A stretch of DNA of 64,000 nt from Thalassobellus sediminis (GCF_044386045.1 NZ_JBISCD010000040.1:1240001-1304000), one strand, 5' to 3'; positions 44,088-53,857 are shown, numbered from the stretch's first letter. Notes: generated by a model from the sequence alone, not told the origin. A program made the numbers and translations.

Positions 44088-45266
44088 TTATTTTATCCAA
44101 TATTGAATATCTTCATTATACATAGCATCTAAAGATAATTGAACAGATCTTGCTGTATCTGCGCCTGTATACACATTTGAAATAGGTTCTTTGTTTTCTA
44201 TAATAGAATCTCTAAAATCAGCTAAAGCTTGTTTACTTGGGTCTAAATGAGATATTTCAATAGGATAACCTTTGCCTTGTAAATATGCGTTAGCCGTTGC
44301 TCCAGAAACACCATCTACATCTGTTATTTCTTTTTTAAATTCTTTTTCATGATAAATCCATGCATTATTGTAGTCCAGAAGTATAGTGCCTTTACTTCCA
44401 TGTACTTTTATTTGATAATCGCCAAGTGAATTATTGGTTAAGCATGTAAATTTTGCTTTTACACCACTAGGGTATTCAAAGATTAAATGAACATTGTCGA
44501 ATGTTTCTCTGCCATCTTTCCAAAAGTCAATACCTCCTGTTCCTATTATCTTTTTTGGATTTTCATCTAAAACCCAATGCACAAAATCTATTTGATGTGA
44601 GCATAATTCTGCTACTAATCCACCAGAGTATTCCCGATACATTCTCCAGTTTATTTCACGTTCCAATGACGGATTAGGAACAGGTCTTCTCCAATTACCA
44701 TTTCTATTCCACTGGCATTCAAAGGAAGATATTTGACCAATCGCTCCATTTTTTATTAGGTTCACAACATGATTATATAGTTTAGAACTATGATACTGGT
44801 GTCCTGTTTGAAAAATCAATTTTGAATAAGCTACTTTCTTTACAAGGTTATCAATTTCAGTAAAACCTTTAGCCATTGTCTTTTCACAGTAAACGTGTTT
44901 CCCTGCGTCTAAAGCATCAATAGCAATAGCAGAATGCGTACTAAAAGGTGTTGCAATTAATACGGCATCAATATCTTTATTGTCTAATAATTTATTGTAA
45001 TTCTCATAGGTATTAACTTTGTTTTTAGCTCTCGAAGCACCTTTTTCTAATTGAAAAGGTAAAGTATCACAAATTGCAGAAACATTAACACCTTCAATTT
45101 TGTTTAACACAGAAATGAGTCCACAGCCTCTACTTCCTGTGCCTATAATTCCAATATTAATATTATTACTACTAAATCTTTTAGATAATGCTCCTAAAGT
45201 TGATGAGGTTGTAATTATACCGGCTGTTACAAGTCCACCTTTAGTTATAAACTCTCTTCTTTTCAT
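44088..45266 (-). CDS. Tat-exported Gfo/Idh/MocA family oxidoreductase
   Basis: 392 residues beginning MKRREFITKGGLVTAGII, a twin-arginine signal. The Rossmann motif is NIGIIGTGSRGCG near 36, and the substrate-region motif is HVYCEKTMAKG near 128. A YSGGLVAELCSHQIDFVHW block near 214 carries the conserved His. Family members oxidise or reduce sugars with NAD(P); Tat export implies a pre-folded cofactor-bearing enzyme in the periplasm. Part of a three-gene minus-strand operon with another oxidoreductase and a DUF1080 protein. A role in forming 3-keto sugars is suggested by that context, not shown. Confidence 0.86.
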   Translation of the reverse strand: MKRREFITKGGLVTAGIITTSSTLGALSKRFSSNNINIGIIGTGSRGCGLISVLNKIEGVNVSAICDTLPFQLEKGASRAKNKVNTYENYNKLLDNKDIDAVLIATPFSTHSAIAIDALDAGKHVYCEKTMAKGFTEIDNLVKKVAYSKLIFQTGHQYHSSKLYNHVVNLIKNGAIGQISSFECQWNRNGNWRRPVPNPSLEREINWRMYREYSGGLVAELCSHQIDFVHWVLDENPKKIIGTGGIDFWKDGRETFDNVHLIFEYPSGVKAKFTCLTNNSLGDYQIKVHGSKGTILLDYNNAWIYHEKEFKKEITDVDGVSGATANAYLQGKGYPIEISHLDPSKQALADFRDSIIENKEPISNVYTGADTARSVQLSLDAMYNEDIQYWIK

Positions 45267-45316
45267 TTACTATGATATTATACTGCTAATTGTGAAATTA
45301 ATTATTGTTTTGCTGA

Positions 45317-46666
45317 TTAAACAGGTTTAATCTCCCAACCTGGTTCATAAGTTCTAGACCATAATTTCATGGCATCACGATCATAGATTGTACCAGTTTT
45401 ATCGTCTACTTCAAATGATTTGCCTATTCTAGATGAAATATTAGCATAATGTGTTAGCATTTGACTAACAACACCTTGCTCAATAGGAGACCTTAAGGGT
45501 TCTTTTCCTCTAATGGCCTGAAAAAAGTTTAATGAGTGTCTTGTTGAGAGACTACCACCACCACCAAGGGCAAGCCCGCCTTCACTAACACCTTGAAGTT
45601 TCTTATTTCTAATTAACTCTCCTTTTAAATCAAATAATTTATAGCCTTCTCTGTCTATAAAAACTGACCCTTTAGATCCATAAATTATTGTGCCTCTGCC
45701 AGCTCCATATTTATCGTATCCATTTCTACTTTGTCCATCCCATTGTATGGTTTTGTTATTAGAAAATTTAAATGTAGCTTCCATAGTGTCGTACATTTCC
45801 CAGCCGTCATTTTGATATTGAAATTTCCCTGAATATACATCTACATACTCTGGATAATTAACATCTAGTGCCCAACGGGCTATGTCTAATTCGTGTGTGG
45901 CATTATTTCCTGTTTCTGCAGTTCCAAAATCCCATCCGTACCAGTGCCAATTATAATCCCAAGTATCATGCATATAATCTTTTCGTGGCGATGGACCTTG
46001 AAAAAGATCCCAGTCCAAACCTTCAGGAGGATTTGCTTTTTTAGGAATTGGAACTTCACTTCTAGAATTTGTGTAAAATGCAATTGCTTTATATACATCT
46101 CCAATAACACCATCATGGATATCCTTAATAATAGATGCTGATTCTATTGATGATCGTTGTTGGTTCCCCATTTGTATGAGTTTACCATATTTTTTTTGAT
46201 ATGCAATTAGTAATTCTCCTTCTCTTGGATTATGGCTACATGGTTTTTCTAAATACACATGCTTGTTAGCTTGCATAGCCATACATGCTCCTGGAGCATG
46301 CCAATGGTCTGGTGTAGCCATAAATATGGCATCTATATTTTTGTCATCTAAAATAACTCTAATATCATTTTCTAATTTTGGCTTGTAATTAATTGACTTA
46401 GAGATGGTCTTAGCTGCTTTTTCGCGCTGACTTTTCATAACATCGCATAAATACACGAGTTCCACATTATTAGTTTTATCTGAGATAGCTTCTATGTAAG
46501 CACCCCATCGTCTGCCTAACCCTTGAATAGCAACTTGAATTCTATCATTAGATCCAATAATTCTTGAATAACTTTTCGCAGAAGCACTTGTTAGACCACC
46601 AGTTAATGCTACACCAACGGCACCTGTTGTTGCTTTTTTTATAAAATCTCTTCTATTTGAACTCAT
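45317..46666 (-). CDS. Tat-exported Gfo/Idh/MocA family oxidoreductase
   Basis: 449 residues with the twin-arginine signal SNRRDFIKKATTGAVGVALT. The NAD-binding core has VAIQGLGRRWGAY near 46, ATPDHWHAPGA near 116, and HVYLEKPCSHN near 139; HELDIARWALD lies near 247. It differs from the neighbouring oxidoreductase mainly in a longer C-terminal domain, of the type found in many Bacteroidota and Planctomycetes. Likely acts with its neighbours on a carbohydrate in the periplasm. The substrate is unknown. Confidence 0.86.
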   Translation of the reverse strand: MSSNRRDFIKKATTGAVGVALTGGLTSASAKSYSRIIGSNDRIQVAIQGLGRRWGAYIEAISDKTNNVELVYLCDVMKSQREKAAKTISKSINYKPKLENDIRVILDDKNIDAIFMATPDHWHAPGACMAMQANKHVYLEKPCSHNPREGELLIAYQKKYGKLIQMGNQQRSSIESASIIKDIHDGVIGDVYKAIAFYTNSRSEVPIPKKANPPEGLDWDLFQGPSPRKDYMHDTWDYNWHWYGWDFGTAETGNNATHELDIARWALDVNYPEYVDVYSGKFQYQNDGWEMYDTMEATFKFSNNKTIQWDGQSRNGYDKYGAGRGTIIYGSKGSVFIDREGYKLFDLKGELIRNKKLQGVSEGGLALGGGGSLSTRHSLNFFQAIRGKEPLRSPIEQGVVSQMLTHYANISSRIGKSFEVDDKTGTIYDRDAMKLWSRTYEPGWEIKPV

Positions 46667-46680
46667 ATTTAAATTATTTT

Positions 46681-48087
46681 TTAATTAAATTCTCTAATTT
46701 TTATACTTCTGTAATGCACGGTATTCCCATGATCTTGAAGTAAAATATGACCGCTAGCCCATTGACCAAAGTCAGACCATTTTTTGTATTTACTGTATGC
46801 TACGAGTGCTCTAAACATTTGGGATTGCCTGTCGTATTCTATTACTTTTTCATTATTTAACCAATGTTCAACATTAGACCCTATAACAACTATTCTTGCT
46901 TTATTCCATCTATTAACGCCTTTAAATTGTTTGCTTCTTCCTTGTACTGAAAGGTTTTCTGCGGTTATTAAATCATATAAGGAACCAACAGTTCTATTAC
47001 CATTAATACCAGCTTTAGCGTCTGGATGATTTTCATCGTCTAAAATTTGAAATTCACAACCTATTGCAGAACCAGGGCCTTTGTTTAATTCAGAATCAAC
47101 AAAGTATTTAATACCGCTATTAGCACCTTTTGTAATTTTAAATTCTAATTCTAATTCAAAACTGCTAAAAGTATTTATAGTAATAATGTCTCCTGGACCT
47201 GTCGATTCTCCCCCGTCAGTTGCTAGAATGGTTAATTCGCCGTCTTTTATTTCCCATCCAGAATTTGGAAATTGGTCTATTTTTGCACCTTTCCATCCTT
47301 TGTTAGTTTTGCCATCCCAAAGTAAACGCCAACCTTTATTTACTTCGTTTTTAGTTAATGAGTTTTTTAGATAACTAACCTCTCTTACTTCTGGATCTGA
47401 TGGCCAAAGTTCTTCATCTAAGTTATTTGTTTTAATTCTAATATTTTTCCATCTAATTTTTTTACCAGCGTCTTCATTTTTAGACCCAATACTGTGAACT
47501 TGTAAAGCAATAAAACCTGTAGCAGTTTCACTATCAATTAAATTTGCACACTGTATTCCATTAATCCAGGTTCTAATGTGGTTTCCAATTGCTTCTATTC
47601 TGCATCTATTCCAAACGCCGTTTTTAAAAGCCTTTCGTGCTTTTTGGTTTATAGATAAAGGGTACATCCAACCTCTTCTAGCTTCATCATAAATACCTCC
47701 ACTAAAAGCACGATTGCTAGGATCTAATTCAAATTGATATCCATGGACTCTACCGTTCATATAGTCTTTAGTGCTATTGGATCTAAATTGAACTCCTGAA
47801 TTAACAGATGGATCAACCATAACATCAAATTCTAAAATATAATCACCATAATTTTTATTAGTAGTTAAAAAGCTATTGGTTGTGTTGGTTTTTGTAATGC
47901 CAATAATTTCATTGTTCTCTACTTTGTATTTTGCAGTTCCGTTAAGTTGTTCCCAACCCGTTAAGTCTTTGCCATTGAAAAGCAATACCCATCCATCTTC
48001 TGAATTTTGCGAATTAGCTTCATTGCCTATAAGGTTAATTAATAGTAAATTAGTTATAAAAAAAAGGCTAAATTGTAGTTGTTTCAT
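46681..48087 (-). CDS. Double DUF1080 (3-keto-disaccharide hydrolase-like) protein
   Basis: 468 residues with a signal peptide (cleavage near GNEANSQ). There are two tandem DUF1080 lectin-like domains: about 31-215 (WVLLFNGKDLTGWEQLNG) and about 255-465 (GWRLLWDGKTNKGWKGAK). DUF1080 proteins are reported to hydrolyse 3-keto-glycosides, and neighbouring Gfo/Idh/MocA enzymes can make the 3-keto group, so the operon plausibly handles 3-keto-glycosides. Two domains in one chain is less common than one. First gene of the operon; a 12-bp palindrome lies 26 nt upstream of the start codon. Confidence 0.83.
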   Translation of the reverse strand: MKQLQFSLFFITNLLLINLIGNEANSQNSEDGWVLLFNGKDLTGWEQLNGTAKYKVENNEIIGITKTNTTNSFLTTNKNYGDYILEFDVMVDPSVNSGVQFRSNSTKDYMNGRVHGYQFELDPSNRAFSGGIYDEARRGWMYPLSINQKARKAFKNGVWNRCRIEAIGNHIRTWINGIQCANLIDSETATGFIALQVHSIGSKNEDAGKKIRWKNIRIKTNNLDEELWPSDPEVREVSYLKNSLTKNEVNKGWRLLWDGKTNKGWKGAKIDQFPNSGWEIKDGELTILATDGGESTGPGDIITINTFSSFELELEFKITKGANSGIKYFVDSELNKGPGSAIGCEFQILDDENHPDAKAGINGNRTVGSLYDLITAENLSVQGRSKQFKGVNRWNKARIVVIGSNVEHWLNNEKVIEYDRQSQMFRALVAYSKYKKWSDFGQWASGHILLQDHGNTVHYRSIKIREFN

Positions 48088-48112
48088 TTCTTTTATTTGT
48101 TTTGTTGTAATT

Positions 48113-48124
48113 GTGTGCGCACAC
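48113..48124. promoter_or_regulatory. Palindromic candidate operator upstream of the DUF1080 operon
   Basis: GTGTGCGCACAC, a perfect 12-bp palindrome in an otherwise AT-rich intergenic region, 26 nt before the DUF1080 start. It stands out in base composition and position. A regulator binding site is likely, but none is identified here. Confidence 0.5.
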
Positions 48125-48177
48125 GTAAAGTTGGTTTATTTCTATTGATTAGCCAAATAAATTAACTTCTTTTTATT

Positions 48178-48200
48178 AAAACGTTTGTCGAAAACGTTTG
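48178..48200. promoter_or_regulatory. Tandem AAAACGTTTG repeats, candidate operator
   Basis: AAAACGTTTG occurs twice (48178-48187 and 48191-48200), 13 nt apart, and each copy contains the half-palindrome AACGTT. LacI-family sugar regulators bind CG-centred sites of this kind. It lies in the 258-nt divergent region between the DUF1080 operon and gapN and could control either. Confidence 0.45.
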
Positions 48201-48345
48201 AGTTTTAAGTATATTATTATCAAGTAATCAAAGTGTTAACAATACAATATTTTTTATTTACAGTTACTGTTATAAATAATTTTTGGTTAAAATATGAGTA
48301 TCTTAGCTATACTTAAAACACTATATTTTAACAAATAAAACTACT

Positions 48346-49926
48346 ATGTTAGAAATTCCAGAAGCTTATAAAATCAAATCACTTTTACACCAAAAAACAT
48401 ATTTAGTAGATGGTGAATTAAAACAATGGAAAGGAGATGTTACAGAAGTTTTTTCAACAATATCTTCAACACTAGATTATAAACCAACTTTGTTAGGAAC
48501 TATTCCTAATTTAGGCGAAAAAGAAGCTGTGTCGGCTTTAAATTCAGCGCTAAATGCATATGATAAAGGACAGGGGTTGTGGCCAACAATGAAGGTTGAA
48601 AATCGTATTGCTTGTATGGAAAAGTTTGTTGAACAAATGAAAACCAAGCGAGAAGAAGTTGTAAAACTTTTAATGTGGGAAATTGGTAAAAACCTTCCAG
48701 ATTCTGAAAAAGAATTTGATAGAACCGTTGATTATATTTATGATACTATTGAAGCTTATAAGCAAATAGATAGAGACTCAGCTAAGTTTGAAAAAAATGA
48801 TGGTGTTTATGCTCATATTCGTCGAGGGCCATTGGGTGTTGTTTTATGTTTAGGGCCTTATAATTATCCTTTAAATGAAACATTTACTTTACTTATTCCG
48901 GCATTAATTATGGGTAATCCTGTAATTTTTAAACCAGCAAAGATAGGGGTTTTGTTAATTTCACCATTATTAGAAGCTTTTCATGATAGCTTTCCTAGAG
49001 GTGTTGTAAATATTGTTTATGGTAGAGGGCGAGTGCTTGCTACACCAATAATGAAATCAGGAAAAGTAGATGTGCTCGCTTTAATAGGTAATAGTAAATC
49101 TGCTAATGCTTTGCAATCGCAACATCCTAAAGGAAATAGACTGCGAATGGTTTTGGGTCTAGAGGCTAAAAATCCAGCGATTGTTTTACCAGACGCCGAT
49201 TTAGATTTAGCTGTAGATGAATGTATTGCTGGTACTTTATCTTTTAATGGACAACGCTGTACAGCGTTAAAAGTATTGTATGTTCATGAGTCTGTTGTTG
49301 AAGAATTTAATAGACGTTTTTCATATAAAGTAGACCAGCTTAAATATGGAAATCCTTGGGAAGATGGTTCTAAATTAACACCTTTGCCAGAAGAAGACAA
49401 ACCAGCATATATCCAAGATTTAATTGATGATGCTCAAAAAAAAGGCGCGAAAATTTTAAATAAAAAAGGAGGAGAAACAACAGAGAATTTTATTTTTCCA
49501 GCTGTTTTATATCCTGTGAGTAAAGATATGAGGGTTTTTAAGGAAGAACAATTTGGTCCCGTTATTCCTGTGGTGTCTTTTTCTCATATTGATGAACCTT
49601 TAGATGACATGGCAGAATCTAATTACGGACAACAAGTGAGTTTGTTTGGTAAAAATATACAAACCTTATCGCCGCTTATAGATACGTTAGTAAATTTGGT
49701 GTGTCGTGTTAATTTAAACAGTTCTTGTCAGCGTGGACCAGATGTATACCCATTTACAGGAAGAAAGGATTCAGCGTATGGTACTTTAAGTGTTCATGAT
49801 GCTTTAAGATCATTTTCTATTAGGACTTTTGTTGCATCAAAAGATAATGAGTATAACAAGACTATTTTAGAAGAATTATTAAAAAACAAAACATCAAACT
49901 TTATAAGTACAGATTATATCTTGTAA
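48346..49926 (+). CDS. GapN-like NADP-dependent aldehyde dehydrogenase
   Basis: 526 residues in the aldehyde dehydrogenase superfamily. The catalytic Cys is in FNGQRCTALKVLY near 307 and the general base Glu in LGLEAKNPAIVL near 273. PLGVVLCLGPYNYPLNETF is the N-terminal substrate-region motif near 162. It is closest to the non-phosphorylating glyceraldehyde-3-phosphate dehydrogenase (GapN) group, which yields 3-phosphoglycerate and NADPH, but other aldehydes cannot be excluded. It ends with a bidirectional terminator. Confidence 0.8.
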   Translation: MLEIPEAYKIKSLLHQKTYLVDGELKQWKGDVTEVFSTISSTLDYKPTLLGTIPNLGEKEAVSALNSALNAYDKGQGLWPTMKVENRIACMEKFVEQMKTKREEVVKLLMWEIGKNLPDSEKEFDRTVDYIYDTIEAYKQIDRDSAKFEKNDGVYAHIRRGPLGVVLCLGPYNYPLNETFTLLIPALIMGNPVIFKPAKIGVLLISPLLEAFHDSFPRGVVNIVYGRGRVLATPIMKSGKVDVLALIGNSKSANALQSQHPKGNRLRMVLGLEAKNPAIVLPDADLDLAVDECIAGTLSFNGQRCTALKVLYVHESVVEEFNRRFSYKVDQLKYGNPWEDGSKLTPLPEEDKPAYIQDLIDDAQKKGAKILNKKGGETTENFIFPAVLYPVSKDMRVFKEEQFGPVIPVVSFSHIDEPLDDMAESNYGQQVSLFGKNIQTLSPLIDTLVNLVCRVNLNSSCQRGPDVYPFTGRKDSAYGTLSVHDALRSFSIRTFVASKDNEYNKTILEELLKNKTSNFISTDYIL

Positions 49927-49953
49927 AAAATAATAATTTAGATATCTCTATAA

Positions 49954-49988
49954 CCTCAAAAACTTTATATAGTTTTTGAGGTTTTTTT
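49954..49988. terminator. Bidirectional terminator after the gapN-like gene
   Basis: An 11-bp stem CCTCAAAAACT/AGTTTTTGAGG with a 6-nt loop, followed by seven Ts. The convergent glycosyltransferase gene stops at 49987 and shares it. Confidence 0.9.
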
Positions 49989-51102
49989 ATTTTTTAAAGG
50001 TTCTTCCTTTCCATTTATAGTTTGAAAATGTAGATAGAAAAGCAATATAAACACTAAAGAAAGGATACAGTAAAAAGCCAAAAACAAAAGATTTTAATAT
50101 CTCTTTTTGATTAAAAAAAGTAGCCGATTTGTAAATTAAAAAGAAATCGATATTCAATTTTATAAAAAGGATATAAAGCAAAATTTTAAAATTGAAACTT
50201 CCAATAATAGTAAGTAATACAGACGTAATTATTAAAGCATTCATAACTAAAACAATAATGCCTGCGAGTTTACCAAACCAATTATTATAAGCGCTTGTTT
50301 TTGCAGCCCAACGAAGCCGTTGAGATATTAAATGTTTCCACGAGTTTTGAGATTCTGTTGAAACAATGGCTTGTTCGCATTTTAAATAATGAAGCGCTTT
50401 AGGTTGTTTTTTTGCAACCTTTTCTAGTAGAAAAATATCATCACCGCTTGCAATATTACTATTGCCATCAAATCCGTTTAATTTTTTAAACAAAGCTTTT
50501 TGGTAGCCAAAGTTTGCACCATTACATAAAAAAGGTTTTTTTAAACTAAAACCACCAATGGTTGCACCTTGTAAACTTAGTAAGTCGAGTAACTGAAACC
50601 TGTTTAAAAATGAATTTGTAGATAGGTATGTTACAGGAGCAGCAATACATTGAGCGTTTGTTTTTTGAATGTATTCATCAAAACTATCTAACCAATATTT
50701 AGGTAATACACAATCGGCATCGGTAGTAATAATCCAGTCGTTTTTTGCTTGATTTATGGCAGAGGTTATAGCGTCTTTTTTAGGGGAATTTGTTTTTCTT
50801 TCATTCTGAATAATTGAATAGTTAGTATTAATGATTTTTTCAATTAATGCAACCGAATCATCATTAGAATCATCATCAACAAAAATAATCTCATAAAGGT
50901 GTTTATGGTAATTTAGTGTTTTAATAGATTTTAATAATTCGGGTAAATGTTCAGCTTCATTCCTAAAAGGAATAATAACAGAGAATTTTGTTTTAGAAGG
51001 TAAATCTTCTAATTTAAAAACAGGAACTTTATCAAATCCCATAGCAAAACTTGCTATTAAAATTAGATAAAAAATGGTTATGATGATGCTTGCTAAAATC
51101 AT
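49987..51102 (-). CDS. Family 2 glycosyltransferase with C-terminal membrane segments
   Basis: 371 residues. After one N-terminal hydrophobic segment comes a GT-A domain: FSVIIPFRNEAEHLPELL near 41, FVDDDSNDDS near 73, TTDADCVLPKYW near 120 (a DxD motif), and QRLRWAAKT near 268 (the QxxRW motif of processive or membrane GT2 enzymes). Three C-terminal hydrophobic segments follow. Likely acts at the inner membrane on a lipid or polysaccharide. Two nt from the flippase-like gene upstream, so co-transcribed. Confidence 0.87.
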   Translation of the reverse strand: MILASIIITIFYLILIASFAMGFDKVPVFKLEDLPSKTKFSVIIPFRNEAEHLPELLKSIKTLNYHKHLYEIIFVDDDSNDDSVALIEKIINTNYSIIQNERKTNSPKKDAITSAINQAKNDWIITTDADCVLPKYWLDSFDEYIQKTNAQCIAAPVTYLSTNSFLNRFQLLDLLSLQGATIGGFSLKKPFLCNGANFGYQKALFKKLNGFDGNSNIASGDDIFLLEKVAKKQPKALHYLKCEQAIVSTESQNSWKHLISQRLRWAAKTSAYNNWFGKLAGIIVLVMNALIITSVLLTIIGSFNFKILLYILFIKLNIDFFLIYKSATFFNQKEILKSFVFGFLLYPFFSVYIAFLSTFSNYKWKGRTFKK

Positions 51103-51104
51103 TG

Positions 51105-52100
51105 TTAATTATCGTTTTTGGGAAGTTTAAATTTAAGTACAAAATAGCTTCCTATGATACTTGGTAATACAAAATTAAGTAACCACATGATGGTGATGAT
51201 GCTTAAAACAGTGAGTTCGTTAATGCCCAAAAAAGCAAATAAATAAACGGCAACACTTCCTTTTATAATCACATCAAAAATAAAGATACTAGGAATAATA
51301 GAGGAAAGTAAATACATAGAAGTAATGCCTGTTATAGCATTAAAATATGTTATTTCAGTATCAAAAATGATTAGTAGAAAGTAAAATTGAAATGAAAAAA
51401 TGGCATATCGTATTAATGATAAAAACCACCCGAATCCTATTTTGTTTTTGGGGAAATTTGAAATAAAATGTTTAATTTTTTCAAAAGAAACCCCTTTAAT
51501 AGTGAACTTGCTTATTTCTTTAATTCCGAAAGTAATTAAAACGATAAGCGTGATGCTACTTAATAGTATTATGAGCAGATTGTTGTTGTTTATAGTTAAG
51601 TTATAATTTGAAATAAAAAAAGACAATCCTATAATGCCTAAAATAACCGTAACACTCATTTGAAGTAAGTTACTTATTAGGTTAATAAGCATAATTTGTT
51701 TTCGGTAATTTTTAGTGAAGTAAATAGCTTTTGCTCCATATTCTCCAATACGGTTAGGGGTAAATAATGATGCTGTTAGTGATCCTAAACTTTGTTCGGT
51801 AGCATTTTTAAAAGTAATTTTTTTAATAGGAATTACTAAATTTTGCCATTTTGTAATTTCGAAAAACCAATTAAAAAAACTTAAAATGAGTAGAAAAGTG
51901 ATGTTTTTTATTGAAAAAATGTTGTTTTCATTCAAAAAATCAATAAAAACAGAAAACTGTAATTCGTTATTGTTTGTTAGTTTTTGGTAAATAAAATAAA
52001 AAGCCACAACTACAATGCTTAATTTAATAAGCACAAAAAAGAATTGTTTAGTTTTGTATGAAAGTGAATATGTCATAAATACAAACGCAAAATAAATCAT
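51105..52100 (-). CDS. Lysylphosphatidylglycerol synthase/flippase-like membrane protein
   Basis: 331 residues with about eight hydrophobic segments. EYGAKAIYFTK near 120 and ITSMYLLSSIIPSIFIFDVI near 260 resemble the UPF0104/LPG synthase transmembrane family. The C-terminal aminoacyl-transfer domain of MprF is absent, so it probably moves or binds lipids. Together with the adjacent glycosyltransferase it may build a glycolipid or a membrane-anchored glycan. The substrate is unknown. Confidence 0.75.
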   Translation of the reverse strand: MIYFAFVFMTYSLSYKTKQFFFVLIKLSIVVVAFYFIYQKLTNNNELQFSVFIDFLNENNIFSIKNITFLLILSFFNWFFEITKWQNLVIPIKKITFKNATEQSLGSLTASLFTPNRIGEYGAKAIYFTKNYRKQIMLINLISNLLQMSVTVILGIIGLSFFISNYNLTINNNNLLIILLSSITLIVLITFGIKEISKFTIKGVSFEKIKHFISNFPKNKIGFGWFLSLIRYAIFSFQFYFLLIIFDTEITYFNAITGITSMYLLSSIIPSIFIFDVIIKGSVAVYLFAFLGINELTVLSIITIMWLLNFVLPSIIGSYFVLKFKLPKNDN

Positions 52101-52142
52101 TAATATACTTTATCATCATGATAGTATAGATTTTATTAATTA

Positions 52143-52697
52143 ATGAGTAAAGAAAGAATTATTTTAGGTATTGATCCTGGAACAACTATTATGGGGTTCG
52201 GACTCATAAAAGTGGTTGGTAAAACCATGCAATTTGTTCAGATGAATGAGCTAAATTTAAAAAAGTACGACGATCATTATTTAAAACTGAAGCTTATTTT
52301 TGAACGCACCATAGAACTTATTGATACACACAATCCAGATGAAATAGCTATTGAAGCACCATTTTTTGGAAAAAATGTACAAAGTATGTTAAAGCTTGGT
52401 CGAGCTCAAGGTGTGGCTATGGCAGCGGGTTTAAGTAGAGAGATACCAATTACCGAATATTTGCCAAAAAAAATAAAGATGGCCATTACAGGTAGTGGTA
52501 GCGCTAGTAAAGAACAGGTTGCTAAAATGCTTCAGAGTGTATTAGGACTTAAAACATTGCCTAAAAATTTAGATGCCACTGATGGTTTAGCAGCTGCAGT
52601 GTGTCATTTTTATAATTCTGGTAGAATAGAAGTGGGTAAAAGTTATTCCGGTTGGGATGCTTTTGTGAAGCAGAATGAGGCTAGAGTTAAGAAGTAA
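52143..52697 (+). CDS. ruvC: Holliday junction resolvase RuvC
   Basis: 184 residues. The catalytic acidic residues are visible: Asp in ILGIDPGTTIMGFG near 10, Glu in IAIEAPFFGKNV near 70, and a C-terminal LDATDGLAAAVCH near 145 with the final Asp. Resolves Holliday junctions with RuvAB, whose genes are not in this window. Overlaps hemW by one base. Confidence 0.95.
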   Translation: MSKERIILGIDPGTTIMGFGLIKVVGKTMQFVQMNELNLKKYDDHYLKLKLIFERTIELIDTHNPDEIAIEAPFFGKNVQSMLKLGRAQGVAMAAGLSREIPITEYLPKKIKMAITGSGSASKEQVAKMLQSVLGLKTLPKNLDATDGLAAAVCHFYNSGRIEVGKSYSGWDAFVKQNEARVKK

Positions 52698-53845
52698 TGG
52701 CAGGCATCTACATACATATACCTTTTTGTAAACAAGCATGTTTTTATTGCGACTTTCATTTTTCAACATCTTTAAAAAAGAAGGACGAACTAATTCAGGC
52801 TTTAGCAAAAGAATTGGTTCTTAGAAAAGATGAACTGAAAGACAAAACCATTGAAACCATCTATTTTGGAGGAGGCACACCATCTATATTATCAATAGAG
52901 GAATTAAATTTTTTGGTTTCTGAAGTTTACAACAACTATAATGTTTCAGATAATCCGGAAATTACTTTAGAAGCCAATCCAGATGATTTATCTGAAAAAG
53001 CAATAATCAAATTATCTAAAAGTGCTATAAACAGGCTTTCAATTGGCATTCAATCTTTTTTTGAAGACGATTTAAAAAGTATGAATCGTGCACATTCATC
53101 AGAGGAAGCTAAGGCTTGCTTGCAGATAGCAACTCGCTACTTTGATAATATAACTATTGATCTTATTTACGGTATTCCGAATATGAGTCTAGAGAAGTGG
53201 AATAAAAATTTAGACGTTGCCTTTGGTTTTGGAATTAATCATATTTCAAGTTATTCGCTTACGGTTGAAACTAAAACAGCCTTAGATACTTTTATTAAAA
53301 AAGGAACATATCCGCCAATAGATGAAAATCTAGCACTTCAGCATTTTAATCATTTAATAGAAAAAACAACAGAGCAAGGTTTTGTGCATTACGAGATTTC
53401 AAACTTTGGTAAGCCAGACTATTTCTCAAAACACAATACGAGTTACTGGCAAGGGAAATCGTATTTGGGTATTGGGCCTTCGGCACATTCTTTTTCTAAA
53501 ACTCAGCGTAGTTGGAATGTGGCAAATAATTCAAAATATATTCAAGCCATTCAGAATAATAGCTTACCAAATACTGTTGAGGTTTTATCGAAGAAAGATC
53601 AGTATAACGAATATGTTATGACAGGTTTACGTACTATCTGGGGAGTTTCATTAACAAAAATTGAAAGTGAGTTTGAACAAGAATTTCTTCAACATTTAAA
53701 AGCTTCTGCTGAAAAGTTCATAAAGCAAGAACTACTTGTTATTGTAAATGAAACAAATGAATCTGTTCCATTAGAAAAACTAATAACAACTCAAAAAGGA
53801 AAATTTTTAGTTGACGGAATAGCAGCAGATTTGTTTATGATTTAA
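52697..53845 (+). CDS. hemW: Heme chaperone / radical SAM protein HemW
   Basis: 382 residues. The Fe-S motif is CKQACFYC (Cys-x3-Cys-x2-Cys) near 11-18, followed by IYFGGGTPSILS near 58 and LEANPDDLS near 95. HemW is now viewed as a heme-delivery protein rather than a coproporphyrinogen oxidase. The usual fourth cysteine region (CDFH) is retained. The start overlaps the ruvC stop by one base (TAATG). Confidence 0.93.
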   Translation: MAGIYIHIPFCKQACFYCDFHFSTSLKKKDELIQALAKELVLRKDELKDKTIETIYFGGGTPSILSIEELNFLVSEVYNNYNVSDNPEITLEANPDDLSEKAIIKLSKSAINRLSIGIQSFFEDDLKSMNRAHSSEEAKACLQIATRYFDNITIDLIYGIPNMSLEKWNKNLDVAFGFGINHISSYSLTVETKTALDTFIKKGTYPPIDENLALQHFNHLIEKTTEQGFVHYEISNFGKPDYFSKHNTSYWQGKSYLGIGPSAHSFSKTQRSWNVANNSKYIQAIQNNSLPNTVEVLSKKDQYNEYVMTGLRTIWGVSLTKIESEFEQEFLQHLKASAEKFIKQELLVIVNETNESVPLEKLITTQKGKFLVDGIAADLFMI

Positions 53846-53857
53846 GTATATTTGAAT

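Noticed and set aside
45100..47374. Several long plus-strand frames opposite the Gfo/Idh/MocA and DUF1080 genes
   Set aside because: They are antisense shadows of well-supported genes, with no family resemblance and unlikely composition.
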